DNA of 64,000 nucleotides from Clostridium sp. NkU-1. Its GTDB lineage: Bacteria; Bacillota_A; Clostridia; Lachnospirales; Lachnospiraceae. The stretch is taken from NCBI GenBank assembly GCA_001312405.1, contig BBDR01000007.1, positions 62,001 to 126,000 of the forward strand, read 5' to 3'. The notes under the pieces were generated by a model, which saw only the letters and a list, made by a program, of their open reading frames with translations, was not told the origin of the DNA and did no database searches. Of the stretch, positions 51,455-61,471 are shown piece by piece. Positions within the stretch are counted from its first letter, which is position 1. Each line of letters starts with the position of its first letter. The position numbers were made by a program, and so were the translations under genes.

Positions 51455-51554
51455 CTTCATTAAGAGGGAGTAGTTTCAATGCATCATCAACATCCTGACT
51501 GCCAAAGGGCAGCCTGGTGGTGCATGCCAGACAATGGTTACCAGACTTTTAATG
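51455..51554 (+). promoter_or_regulatory. Likely yybP-ykoY (manganese) riboswitch
   Basis: The leader contains AGGGAGTAG at 51465-51473, matching the conserved first loop of yybP-ykoY aptamers (GGGGAGUAG), followed by paired segments CTGCC/GGCAG and CACC-type helices and a conserved-looking CATCCTGACTG. The basal stem can form between CATTAAG (51459-51465) and CTTTTAATG (51546-51554). The latter is also the 5' arm of the terminator, so ligand binding would release the terminator and switch the gene on. A P-type cation ATPase follows, a standard gene for this class. Assigned by motif recall, not a model search. Confidence 0.72.
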
Positions 51555-51612
51555 TATTTATTCTGAATATTAAATATTTTTCAGAATAAGTGCATTAAAA
51601 GTCTTTTTCTTT
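51543..51612 (+). terminator. Riboswitch-controlled terminator
   Basis: Twelve-base perfect stem (51543-51554 with 51593-51604) with an inner stem ATTCTGAA (51560-51567) with TTCAGAAT (51580-51587), ending in a long T-rich tract. Confidence 0.9.
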
Positions 51613-51655
51613 TTCTTTTTGTGGCAATAATAAATCAGAGAGGTCAAAATAGTAC

Positions 51656-54303
51656 ATGTTGATGCAGGCTGTCTCTATGGGCAGCAGAATGGAGGAAAGT
51701 TTGAAAGACTGGTATCAGAAAACAGAAAAAGAAGTATTAGAAGAGCTTCGTACATCAAAGGAAGGGTTAAGCGAAGAGGAAGCTGCCGGACTTCTTGCCA
51801 GCAAGGGAGAAAATATCCTGGAAGAAGGAAAGAAAAAAAGCACCCTTCAGGTATTTGCCGAGCAGTTCCGTGATCTGCTGGTGGTCATTCTGATTGCAGC
51901 GGCCGTCATTTCCATGCTTTCAGGAAATGTGGAAAGCACCATCGTTATAGTGGCGGTCATTGTGTTAAATGCGGTCCTTGGAACAGTGCAGCATGAAAAA
52001 GCCCAGAAATCCCTGGCCAGCTTAAAATCTTTATCATCACCAACTGCAAGGTGATCCGCTGAACAAAAAAATTGAGATCGCTTCAAGAGGCGTGGTTCCG
52101 GGAGATATCCTGCTTCTGGAGGCCGGAGATATGGTAGTGGCTGATGGAAGAATACTTAATAATTATTCCCTTCAGGTAAATGAAAGCTCCCTGACCGGCG
52201 AATCCACCAATGTGGATAAGGAAGAGGGAACTATTGAAACAGAAGCACCCCTGGCAGATCGGACCAACATGGTTTATTCCGGTAGCCTGGTTACTTACGG
52301 CAGGGCGGTAGTGGCTGTCACCGGAACAGGAATGGATACGGAGATCGGAAAGATCGCCAGCTTAATGAACGCTACAAAGGAGAAGAAAACTCCTTTGCAG
52401 GTCAGCTTAGACCAGTTCTCCAGCCGCCTTGCCATGGTCATCATGGTGATCTGCGCCCTGGTGTTCCTCTTAAGCCTTTACCGTAAAATGCCGCTTTTAG
52501 ATTCCCTGATGTTTGCGGTGGCTCTTGCAGTCGCAGCAATACCGGAGGCCTTAAGTTCCATCGTGACCATTGTTCAGGCAATGGGAACCCAGCGGATGGC
52601 CAGGGAAAACGCTATCATTAAAGAATTAAAAGCAGTGGAAAGCCTGGGCTGCGTTTCCGTCATCTGTTCCGATAAGACCGGAACCCTGACCCAGAATAAG
52701 ATGACTGTACAGGAAATCTATGTGGACGGCAAAGTCTGTAAGCCGGATGAATTAGACCTTCGAAACCAGCTTCACCGGTACCTGCTTTATGATGCGGTGC
52801 TGACCAATGATTCCACCATTGTGGAGGGAAAAGGGATCGGAGATCCTACGGAGTATGCCCTTCTTGAAATGGCGGGGAAAAGTCAGCTTAAGCCATGACC
52901 TCATCAGGGAAATGATGCACCGCTTAGAAGAACTTCCCTTTGATTCCGACCGGAAGCTGATGAGCACCAAATACCATCTCCATGGAGTTCCTACCGTACT
53001 GACAAAGGGTGCGGTGGATGTTTTGCTGTACCGGACCACTCATATCCGTACTGCTGAAGGAATCAGGGAACTGTCAGAAAAGGACAGGGAGGAGATCCTT
53101 GAGCAGAATATGAGATTTTCAGAGAATGGGCTTCGGGTGCTTGCCTTTGCTTATAAGGAAGTGGAAGAGGATCATGTGCTTTCTTTAAATTCTGAAAACG
53201 GTTTTATCTTTATTGGACTTATTTCCATGGTCGATCCGCCGAGAGAGGAATCGAAAGAAGCAGTAGCCGATGCCAAACGGGCAGGGATCCGGCCGGTAAT
53301 GATCACCGGTGATCATAAGATCACGGCGACTGCCATAGCAAAGCAGATCGGTATCTTTGAAAATGGAGATATGGCTGTGACCGGCGCAGAATTAGACGCC
53401 ATGACCGATGAAGAGCTAGACACAAATATTGTAAAGACCTCCGTATATGCCAGAGTATCACCGGAAAATAAGATCCGGATTGTAGACGCTTGGCAGCGGC
53501 GGGGAAATGTTGTTTCTATGACAGGAGACGGAGTCAATGATGCCCCTGCCTTAAAGAAGGCTGACATCGGAGTGGCTATGGGAATCACCGGTACAGAGGT
53601 TTCCAAGGATGCTGCATCATGATTCTGGCGGATGATAATTTTGCGACCATTATTAAAGCAGTTGCCAATGGCCGTAATGTGTACCGGAACATAAAAAACG
53701 CCATTCAGTTTTTGCTTTCCGGCAACATGGCAGGAATCCTTTCCGTTCTTTATACATCCATCATGGCTCTTCCTATTCCTTTTGCTCCGGTTCATCTGCT
53801 GTTCATTAACCTGCTTACGGACTCCCTTCCGGCAATCGCCATTGGTATGGAGCCTGCGGAGCATGGCCTTCTTAACAGGAAGCCAAGAGATCCCAAAGAA
53901 GGAATCCTGTCCAGGGAATTTATGATTAAGATCCTGTCCCAGGGTGCATTGATTGCCGTATGTACCATGACGGCTTTCCATATTGGTTTAAATCAGGGCA
54001 GTGCAGCTACAGCCAGCACCATGGCCTTTTGTACCCTGACTCTTTCCCGGTTGTTCCATGGTTTTAACTGCAGAAGCCGCCATTCCATTTTCCGGCTGGG
54101 CTTTGCAAGCAACTGGTACAGCCTGGGAGCATTCCTGGCAGGTTTTTTTTCTGTTAAGCCTTGTGATGTTTGTACCGTTCCTTGAAAAACTGTTTTCCGT
54201 TACGCCGCTTTCGGCCAGCCAGATCGGCATCGTATACGGCCTTGCAGTCATTCCTACGGCAATCATACAGTTTGTAAAGGTCATAAAAGAAAACAGGAAA
54301 TAA
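51656..54303 (+). CDS. P-type cation-transporting ATPase (IIA, Ca/Mn-type)
   Basis: A P2A ATPase of about 882 residues, expected to export Mn2+ or Ca2+. N-terminal cytoplasmic segment, membrane pairs, SLTGES actuator loop, the ion-site segment AIPEALSS, phosphorylation motif CSDKTGTLTQNK, hinge TGDGVNDAPALKKADIGVAMG and the C-terminal membrane helices (LLFINLLTDSLPAIAIG) are all visible. Breaks lie near 52048 and 52062-52072, 52874 (extra G), 53616 (lost C) and the T8 run 54143-54150. The start is uncertain: ATG 51656 or a later ATG at 51689. The manganese-type riboswitch upstream favours Mn2+ detoxification. Confidence 0.9.
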
Positions 54304-54310
54304 TTTCTTG

Positions 54311-54355
54311 AAAAAAAAGAGGTTCAACCGTAAAAAAGTGTTGAACCTCTTTTTT
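54311..54355 (+). terminator. Terminator of the cation ATPase gene
   Basis: A stem of up to 16 bases (54311-54328 with 54339-54355, GAGGTTCAAC core) with flanking A and T runs. Confidence 0.92.
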
Positions 54356-54411
54356 AAAATGATAAAATACTTCAGTATACAAAAATTAAATATTGGAGAA
54401 AGGAACGACAC

Positions 54412-55711
54412 ATGACAGGACAACTTTCACTTAAAGTGAGAAATTGCGGACCGCTGTCCAGGCGGACGAAATTCCAAATTCTTGCCCTGGTGCCGATTTA
54501 TTTTATTGTTGCAGGCTTTTTTTCTGCAGCCGTTTGATGGAATCTGGAGGGGTATTATTACGATTGTCAGGGAGCCAGATTTCCTGATTACGGATTATTT
54601 TGCTATTGGCGGCGTAGGAGCTGCTTTTGTAAACGCGGGTTTATTAACCTTATTAAGTATTGCAATTGTCTATTTTCTTGGTATGGAGATGAGCGGCCAT
54701 ACTATAACTTCATGCTTTCTTATGTTTGGTTTTTCCTGTTCGGGAAAAATATTATGAACATATGGCTATCATGTTGGGCATTTGCCTGTATTCTTATTAT
54801 CACAAAACTTCCATTACACGTTATATTTATGTTGGCTTTTACGGGACTTCTTTGTCCCCGATCATCACTCAGATCATGCAGATCGGTAATCTGCATCTGG
54901 TGCCCAGGCTGATTCTGAGCATTTTTGTTGGTCTGAGCATTGGATTTGTGCTTCCGCCCTTATCCACTCATACCCACTATGCCCACAAGGGGTATTCTCT
55001 TTATAATGTGGGATTTTCCGCAGGCATTATTGCCACGGTCATAGTCTCCCTTCTGAAATCCTTTGGAATTTCCATAGAGGAAAGGCTGCTCTGGTATCAG
55101 GGGGATAATTGGCTTTTTGCAAGGTTGCTTTTGTTCTTATTCTTTGGTATGATAATTTTTGCATTTATGCTGTCAAAGGATGTTGGAAAGCGTTATCTGA
55201 ACATACTGAAGACCTACGGCATCAGCGGGACCGATTACGTAAAAAGTGAGGGATTTGGGCCTGCTCTCCTGAATATGGGGATTAACGGTATTGCAGCAAC
55301 GCTGATCCTTGTTATGTTGGGAGGAGCTTTAAACGGACCTACCATTGGAGGGATATTTACCATTGTGGGCTTCAGCGCAACAGGAAAGCATCTCCGAAAC
55401 ATTTTCCCCGTCATGATGGGGGTTATTCTCGGAGGGGCTGTCCAGAACTGGAGCATTACGGATCCAAGTGCCTTCTGGCCCTATTATTGTCCACGACCCT
55501 TGCACCGATTGCCGGTGAGTTCGGCGTTATAGCGGGTGTTATAGCAGGATTTCTTCATTCTGCCGCAGCCCTTAATGTAGGCATTGTTTACGGCGGCATG
55601 AATCTTTATAACAATGGCTTTGCAGGAGGCCTTATTGCCACCTTCCTGGTACCGGTCTTCCAGTCTGTCAGGGACAGAAGTGCCCGGGCTAAGGTCCATG
55701 ATTCCTTATAG
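54412..55711 (+). CDS. Polytopic membrane protein, DUF1576-like
   Basis: A membrane protein of about 433 residues with roughly ten hydrophobic segments. Two halves resemble each other: HKGYSLYNVGFSAGIIAT (first half) and YGGMNLYNNGFAGGLIAT (near the C-terminus), pointing to an internal duplication as in transporters. I believe it is the DUF1576 family but this is from memory of its LYNxGFxxG pattern. Four indels interrupt it: a T7 run near 54518-54524, lost C near 54736, lost G near 54766 and lost T near 55473. AAAGGA precedes ATG 54412. No function is known. Confidence 0.65.
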
Positions 55712-55742
55712 CTCATGAGAAATTGGGGCAGGAATAAAATTT

Positions 55743-55813
55743 AACCGAATCAAGCAGCGGTAGCTGCTATTTGGTTATGAGCAGGCAGAGAAGCGGATTG
55801 CGAATATCCGCTT
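55743..55813 (+). terminator. Two stem-loops before the ABC-F gene
   Basis: AACC..GGTT around AGCGGTAGCTGCT (55743-55777) and a perfect eight-base stem AAGCGGAT with ATCCGCTT (55791-55798 with 55806-55813) followed by GATTTT. They separate the membrane protein gene from the ABC-F gene and may form a terminator or an attenuator of the kind seen before ABC-F genes. Confidence 0.5.
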
Positions 55814-55839
55814 GATTTTGAGAACAGGAAAATTTGAAA

Positions 55840-57679
55840 ATGTTGTATCAGATAAAGGATGGGACAGTCACTGCCGGAGGCAGCATGATCCTGTCACATA
55901 TTGATTTTGAAATACACGGCAAGGAAAAGATCGCTGTGGTAGGAAACAACGGAGCCGGAAAAACCACACTTTTAAGGCTGATAGCCGGAGAATTGGAGCT
56001 GGACCGGGATGATAAGCGGGAAGGCCCTGGAATCACCAGTTCCAGAAAACTGACCATAGGATACTTAAAACAGCAGGCATTTGAGGATAAGGACAGGACA
56101 GTGGAGGAAGAACTGCTGTCCTCCTGTCCGTTTGGGGATTCCTTTGCCCCAGAGCGGTTTGAGTATGAACGGGAATATGATACGCTGTTTACCGGGTTTG
56201 GATTTACAAAGGAAGATAAGAGGAAAAGGATTTCCCAGTTTTCCGGCGGAGAGCAGACAAAGATCGCCCTTATCCATCACCTGCTGTTAAAACCGGATAT
56301 CCTGCTTTTAGACGAGCCTACCAATCATCTGGATATCCAGGCAGCGGAATGGCTGGAGCAGTATATGAAGCAGTATGAAAAATCAGTGGTAATGGTATCC
56401 CATGACCGCTTTTTTCTGGACCAGACGGCATCAGTGGTATATGAGCTGTCGGGCAGGAAGCTTACCCGGTACCCGGGAAACTACACCCATTACCGGGAAG
56501 AAAAAAAGAAAGGCGGTCAGAATACAGACAAAAGCTTATGAACGGCAGCAGGAAGAGATCAAACGCTTAAATGATCTGGTGGAACGGTTTAAGAATAAGC
56601 CCCGCAAGGCCGCATTTGCCAGGGCAAAAAGAAAGGCAATCGATCGGATGGGCCAGGCAGTGAAGCCGGTGGAAGAAGATATCCACATGTTTACAGGGCC
56701 TCTAGAACCTGCTTTCTTAGGCAGTAAATGGGTTTTTGAAGCGGAACATTTGAAGATCGGTTATGACCATCCCCTTATGGAGCTGACCATAAGGATCCGC
56801 AGGGGGCAGAAGATCGGGATCCTTGGCCCAAACGGAGCAGGAAAAAGCACCTTTTTGAAAACAGTGGCAGGACTTATTCCTCCGGTCTCCGGGGAGCATT
56901 CCCTGGGAAACCAGATTACCATGGGATATTTTGACCAGCATTCTTCGGAAATTGATTCCAATAAATCCGTTGCCCGGCATTTCCATGATCTGTTTCCCTC
57001 CCTGACAGAAAAAGAAGTGCGGAGTATTTTGGGGGCATACCTGTTTGGAGGAAAAGAGGCTGAAAAACGGGTCAGCCTCCTGTCAGGAGGAGAAAAGGCA
57101 AGGCTTGTCCTGGCAGAGCTTTTGCAGAGCAGGCCCAATTTTCTGATTCTGGATGAACCCACCAACCACATGGATATCAGGGCAAAGGAAACCCTGGAAT
57201 CCGCATTCCGGGCTTATACGGGCACCATTTTATTTGTATCCCATGACCGTTATTTTTTAAGCCGGGTGGCAGAATCAGTTCTCATCTTTGAGAACCAGTC
57301 CGCCTTTTACTATCCATTCGGTTATGAGCATTATCTGGAGCGGAGCAAAAGAGCAGAGAATGGAGAAGGGCTTGCGGCTCAGATAAGGGCAGAGGAGCAG
57401 GCTCTGATCGCAGGAATACGGGCAGTCCCCAAGGCAGAAAAACACAGGCTGAGAGAGATACCGGTGGAAGAAGCCTATTTGGATTGGAAGCTTGGACTGG
57501 TTCTGGAACGGCTCTTGCCGGCAAGGGATAAGGTGATGGAATTGACTGCTGCCATGGAGGAGATAAAGGAAAGGTGGCTGGAATCAGAAAACTTCTGGAA
57601 GGAAGGTAAGCGGGAAGAATCCGGCCGTTATGAGGAACTGAAAAAAAGAGCGGCAAAAGGCATGGGAGGAGTGGCATGA
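55840..57679 (+). CDS. ABC-F family ATPase
   Basis: A soluble twin-ATPase protein of about 612 residues without membrane segments, as in ABC-F translation factors. First domain: GNNGAGKTT, FSGGEQTK, LLLDEPTNHLD. Second: GPNGAGKST, LSGGEKAR, LILDEPTNHMD. Between them is the charged linker AYERQQEEIKRLNDLVERFK that reaches into the ribosome in this family, and a C-terminal charged extension of about 130 residues. The frame breaks at the A7 run near 56500 in EEKRKAVRIQ. It may release stalled ribosomes or give antibiotic resistance; the type cannot be set. ATG 55840 is preferred over TTG 55834. Confidence 0.88.
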
Positions 57680-57783
57680 GCTATGCTGGAGTGGTTTGAT
57701 ACGGCTTATGAGCAAGAGCTGTAAGAGGCTGTTCCGTAATAAATCTGCATTGCCAGTGTACCCTATAAAATAAATTTAAACAT

Positions 57784-57885
57784 AAAAAATGAGCTTTGAA
57801 AGCTGATACGCTCCCCCTATATAGGACTTTTATATTTCATTGTTCCATATAAGGGTAGCATATCACCAATCAAGGCTCATTTTTT
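57784..57885. repeat. Long imperfect inverted repeat of about 100 bp
   Basis: Outer arms AAAAAATGAGC (57784-57794) and GCTCATTTTTT (57875-57885) are perfect complements. Inside, about 35 further bases on each side match imperfectly, so the element folds into one long hairpin with a short centre. It ends both converging genes (ABC-F and chemoreceptor) with T runs in each direction, so it can be a bidirectional terminator. The size and decaying arms also suit a miniature inverted-repeat element. Confidence 0.65.
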
Positions 57886-57948
57886 GTATACTATTTGTGC
57901 TGGACTACGTTAGAACGGTCCTATGTAATCTTAGAATGTCTCGTTCAA

Positions 57949-59724
57949 TCAATACTTGCCGGAATAATCATAGGCTGTTGCTGTTCCGGTATAATATTCC
58001 GGTTCTGCGCTCTCAAAGGAAGGAACGTATTCTTTATGAAAATCCGCCTGCTCTCCGTTTAACTTGAATTTTCCAACTTCCTGCTGCAGTGTCTCGGACT
58101 GGGCGGCCAGCTCTTCGCTGGAAGCGGAGCTTTCTTCTGCAGTTGCTGCGTTTGTCTGTATTACAGCAGATACCTGTGACAGGCCCTGGTTGATCTGGTC
58201 GATTGCCATGACCTGTTCGGAAGAAGCTGCTTCAATTTCCTGTATCGCCTGTTCCACAAACCTTGATTTTTCCTCTACTTCCTTAAGGATTCTTGCAGTA
58301 TCGGCTGCCATTTGCCTGCCTTCTGTAACGGCTTCAACGGAATGGACGATAAGGTTTGCCGTTTCTTTTGCCGCTTCCGCTGATTTGGTTGCAAGGTTCC
58401 TCACTTCATCAGCTACCACTGCGAATCCCTTTCCGGCGCTGCCGGCACGGGCGGCTTCAATGGCGGCATTTAAGGCAAGAATATTCGTCTGGAAGGCGAT
58501 GTCCTCAATCACCTTCGTGATGTTGGAAATTTCTTCGGAAGCTGAGTTGATCTTATTCATAGAAGCATTCAGGCTTTGCATGCGTGTATTGCTTTCGTTG
58601 ACTCCGGCTCCGTTTTGTTCTACGTATTTATATGCCAGACGGACATTGTCTGCATTTTGGCTTGCCTGTCTTGATACGGTTGTAATGGCGGCGTTAAGCT
58701 CTTCCACGGTTGCGGCCTGTTCGGTAGAACCGGAAGCCAGTGCCTGTGCTGCGGAGGATACCTGACCTGCGCCGCTATTGACCTGTTCGGCTGCCGTGCT
58801 AATAAGAAGCAGGGTCCGGTTGAGATCCTTTTCAATTTTGCGAAGTGCCAGACCAAGTACATCTTCCTCGGAACGCAGAGGAACTTCCTGTGTAAAATCT
58901 CCATTGCTGATTTTTTCGGCAATGAGAACCTGATCCCGGATGCCAGACAGCATGGAGGTAAAGGCAGCGGCAAGCTGACCGGTTTCGTCCTTGGAGTTTA
59001 TATCCTTTAAGTCAACATCCACATGTCCAAGAGCGATTTTGTCGGCAGCCTTTACGATCTGCCCGATAGGCAGGCTGATCATGCGGGAAATTCTTAATCC
59101 AAAGTATATGGCAATGGCTGTTCCTGCTAAAAAGATGACGCAAAGAGTAATGGTCAGGCTGATTGCGGTAGAGTCGTTGGTTTTACTGCTCTCGCTGGCA
59201 ACCCTCATCCGGACATCCACCATCTTGTCATAATTATCAAATATCTTTTGGATGTTGTCCTTCTCATTATCAAAAGCATGCAATGCTGTGTCTTTGGATC
59301 CCTGTTTGGCTACGTTTAAGCATTTTTGGATGGAGGGATCAAAGGAATCATTAAATAACTGGGTCGCCTCATCAATTAAAGTGAGGGCTTCTATATTTTT
59401 GATGCTTGTCCGGTACTCGGCAGACTGGTAAGAAAGTTGTTCTTTGCTTCCATATAGCTTTTCTCCAGGGCTTCCAGTTCCGTGGTGTTGCCGGCATGGA
59501 TGACCATTGCGTTGGCATCTGCACGAAGCTGGTACAGATTTTTGGTGGCAATGATTAAGTCTTTCATGGGAACCGTCTGCTCTTTGTACAAAAAGGTGTC
59601 CAACCTGTTGATCCGGGCCATGCCCAAAACGCCTGTGACGCCGATCAAAAGCATAATGAGTGCCATGCTGAGAAAGGCTGTAAGCAATTTTTTTAGTGAT
59701 GCTGTAGTCGTTGAATTTCTTCAT
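57949..59724 (-). CDS. Methyl-accepting chemotaxis protein 3 (two frame breaks)
   Basis: Chemoreceptor of about 591 residues. ATG 59724 follows AGGAGG (plus-strand CCTCCT 59732-59737). Membrane segment at about residues 12-34 ([20 protein letters not shown]), a four-helix-bundle-type ligand domain (about 160 residues), second membrane segment, HAMP ([20 protein letters not shown]) and signalling domain with [16 protein letters not shown]. Breaks: the A7 run near 59690 on the minus strand and a lost G near 59420 (TSLAEYRTS expected). Its smaller four-helix sensor distinguishes it from the other two receptors here. Confidence 0.9.
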   Translation of the reverse strand: MKKFNDYSITKKIAYSLSQHGTHYAFDRRHRRFGHGPDQQVGHLFVQRADGSHERLNHCHQKSVPASCRCQRNGHPCRQHHGTGSPGEKLYGSKEQLSYQSAEYRTSIKNIEALTLIDEATQLFNDSFDPSIQKCLNVAKQGSKDTALHAFDNEKDNIQKIFDNYDKMVDVRMRVASESSKTNDSTAISLTITLCVIFLAGTAIAIYFGLRISRMISLPIGQIVKAADKIALGHVDVDLKDINSKDETGQLAAAFTSMLSGIRDQVLIAEKISNGDFTQEVPLRSEEDVLGLALRKIEKDLNRTLLLISTAAEQVNSGAGQVSSAAQALASGSTEQAATVEELNAAITTVSRQASQNADNVRLAYKYVEQNGAGVNESNTRMQSLNASMNKINSASEEISNITKVIEDIAFQTNILALNAAIEAARAGSAGKGFAVVADEVRNLATKSAEAAKETANLIVHSVEAVTEGRQMAADTARILKEVEEKSRFVEQAIQEIEAASSEQVMAIDQINQGLSQVSAVIQTNAATAEESSASSEELAAQSETLQQEVGKFKLNGEQADFHKEYVPSFESAEPEYYTGTATAYDYSGKY

Positions 59725-59935
59725 ACTGATACCTCCTAGTTTTTCATTAGTTTCCTTATGTATGATTGTTTCCATTTGGTTTGTCATGTTCCTCAAAACA
59801 CGAACTGGTGTATACATACAACGTCTGAAGCCCCGTTTTCGGTATACAATATGAACCAATATTTTGTGAACATCCCAAGGCAGAAATTTTACCAAAAACC
59901 TGCCATCCATTTTTAGACAAATATCGACATTGTTC

Positions 59936-59965
59936 ATTATATAATACATAATTATTGTTTGTCAA
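59936..59965 (-). promoter_or_regulatory. Promoter of the third chemoreceptor gene
   Basis: On the minus strand TTGACA (59965-59960) and TATAAT (59941-59936) are 18 bases apart, giving a leader of about 200 nt with no recognised riboswitch. Confidence 0.65.
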
Positions 59966-60151
59966 TCTAAAGAAAAAGAGTGTAAAATTTGGGGATTAAA
60001 TTTATTTTGATAGATAATAAAAAGTATTTGGGTTAAATTTTAAAACATTCTTTTTTAAAAATTTGGACATGGGATAAAAGTAATTTGATTTTTGAAATAT
60101 TGTACAATGGACACATGATAATGGTCATATATTTTATTGTATTAGTAATAA

Positions 60152-60325
60152 ATGTGCGGAAAAGTATTGTTTTTTTGGCTTCCTATTAACATGCATGGAG
60201 GCACCGGCGTCCACAAGATCAATGACTATACATACTTTGCCGGGCAGGTGGGAAGCACGCAGAGGATAAGACGCATACCAGTAAGCGGATCCAGGTTCTT
60301 TTCAAAAAGAACGGGGATGCCGTAA
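60152..60325 (+). pseudogene. Possible remnant of a surface-protein gene
   Basis: A 57-codon frame from ATG 60152 to TAA 60323-60325 reads like real protein in its second part (GTGVHKINDYTYFAGQVGS), recalling cell-wall-binding repeats of the KINGxTYYF kind. It has no ribosome site. A good terminator overlaps its stop, as expected for the true 3' end of a gene whose upstream part is gone. From 59966 to 60151 I see only A/T-rich sequence. Confidence 0.35.
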
Positions 60326-60355
60326 AGCTAACGCGAGTTGGCTTTGCGGCATCCC
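60314..60355 (+). terminator. Stem-loop at the end of the remnant
   Basis: A 15-base stem, GGGATGCCGTAAAGC with GCTTTGCGGCATCCC (one mismatch), loop of 12 bases; a weak T-rich stretch follows. Confidence 0.75.
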
Positions 60356-60419
60356 TATCTGTTTCATGTTTAGTTTTGAATCTTGCAGTACAGCTCACTC
60401 TTTACAAATAATTCAACAA

Positions 60420-60704
60420 TTATTTGTCAGTATGTTTTCTCCGCAGTACGCTTATAGAAGCTGTCATACCTAGAAATGCCGAGATACAAAGCAGGCAGTA
60501 AATAACCATATTGCCGGATATATTGTCCCCGGTTCTTGGCAGGCCGTTTCTTCCGTATCTGGTTCCCTTGGGAACATTGCCGCCTATGTCGACCAATTCA
60601 TCAGGTTTTTTTTCTTCCATGCTGCCGGTAGGAGTGGTGCCCTCTACGTTGACTGTGGATCCTGCCGGAAAAGGTTCAGCAGGTGTGTCTGGCCTGGAGG
60701 GCAC
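60420..60704 (-). pseudogene. C-terminal fragment of a sortase-anchored surface protein
   Basis: The product ends with a complete cell-wall sorting signal: GLPRTGDN (LPxTG type), a hydrophobic segment of about 20 residues (MVIYCLLCISAFLGMTASIS) and a positive tail RRKHTDK. Before it is a proline/threonine-rich stalk, and the open frame extends upstream to about 60750 through a glycine run, without a start codon or signal peptide. The N-terminal part of the protein is therefore missing. The GTG at 60704 is unlikely to be a real start. Sortase is not encoded in the window. Confidence 0.6.
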
Positions 60705-60764
60705 CTTTGGACCGCCGCCCCCGCCGCTGCCGCCTTGTATGGCCGCGGATGTTATTTAAAATTT

Positions 60765-61368
60765 ATGCACATCTTTCCGGTCCTATATGATTTCAGCTCC
60801 AGATATGAGCTGGAATTGATTCTGGCCTATGCCATAGAATATGCTTTTGATAAAGATTTTGATGAGGAGAACAATGGAAATATGGGCAATCATGAGATTC
60901 CCCTGGAGTTTTACAGCACCATTCCTTTTTTTGACCGGTCTTATTCCGATATTTTCCAAAGGATAAAAATATCAGGCTCACGGAAGGGGGAAAGAGCTTT
61001 ATTTAACCACTTTTTTTGATATGTCTGCCATTGAGGCGTCAGCCAGCGATAGTAACACTGACCTTCTTTCTGCCATTGTCAGGGCACAGGAGTATGTGGA
61101 TTTGAATTTATGGAAAGTCACAAAGGAAATGAACCACACCCTTTTGCTTTTAAAAGGGCAATTTCTACTGATCTTCAGCCTGCAGCTGGATGGGATGCCC
61201 CTTATGACCTTTGTCAGCCATAAAAGCTATTTGAACCTATTTATAAATTCACGGTTCAAGAATGATACTAAGAGCATAAGCTTTGGCGGAAGAGGGAGCG
61301 GCAGTTCTCCGTTACAAGCTGCTATTAGATCCACAATTTATTCTGGAAAAAAAAGTAGAAATATGTAA
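60765..61368 (+). pseudogene. Unrecognised gene, broken and without clear start
   Basis: Two frames join at the G5 run 60986-60990 (ISGSRKGKELYLTTFFD expected) to about 200 residues. Segments such as HIFPVLYDFSSRYELELILAY and LLSAIVRAQEYVDLNLW look protein-like, but I recognise no family. There is no ribosome site before ATG 60765, and the end (IYSGKKSRNM) looks like a frame-shifted tail. It abuts the sorting-signal fragment on the other strand, so the region has probably been rearranged. Confidence 0.4.
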
Positions 61369-61444
61369 AAAATAGACAAAAAAGTAGTGCATAATATGGA
61401 TAATTAATCAATGGACAACTGTATAGTTGTAATATATATTATTT

Positions 61445-61458
61445 ATAACGTTTCAAGT
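61445..61458 (+). promoter_or_regulatory. Operator-like site before the LacI gene
   Basis: AACGTTTCAAGT at 61447-61458 is identical to a site before the GH65 gene at 62499-62510 and carries the central CG of LacI/GalR operators. It is 14 bases before the start codon, so the regulator probably represses itself. Confidence 0.65.
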
Positions 61459-61471
61459 ATGGAGATATTGT

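Noticed and set aside
55743..55813. Antibiotic-sensing attenuator with a leader peptide before the ABC-F gene
   Set aside because: Hairpins exist, but no short peptide frame with a ribosome site was found and the space is too small for a usual attenuator.
59725..59929. Cyclic di-GMP riboswitch in the leader of the third chemoreceptor gene
   Set aside because: The leader length fits, but I could not find the conserved GEMM motifs.
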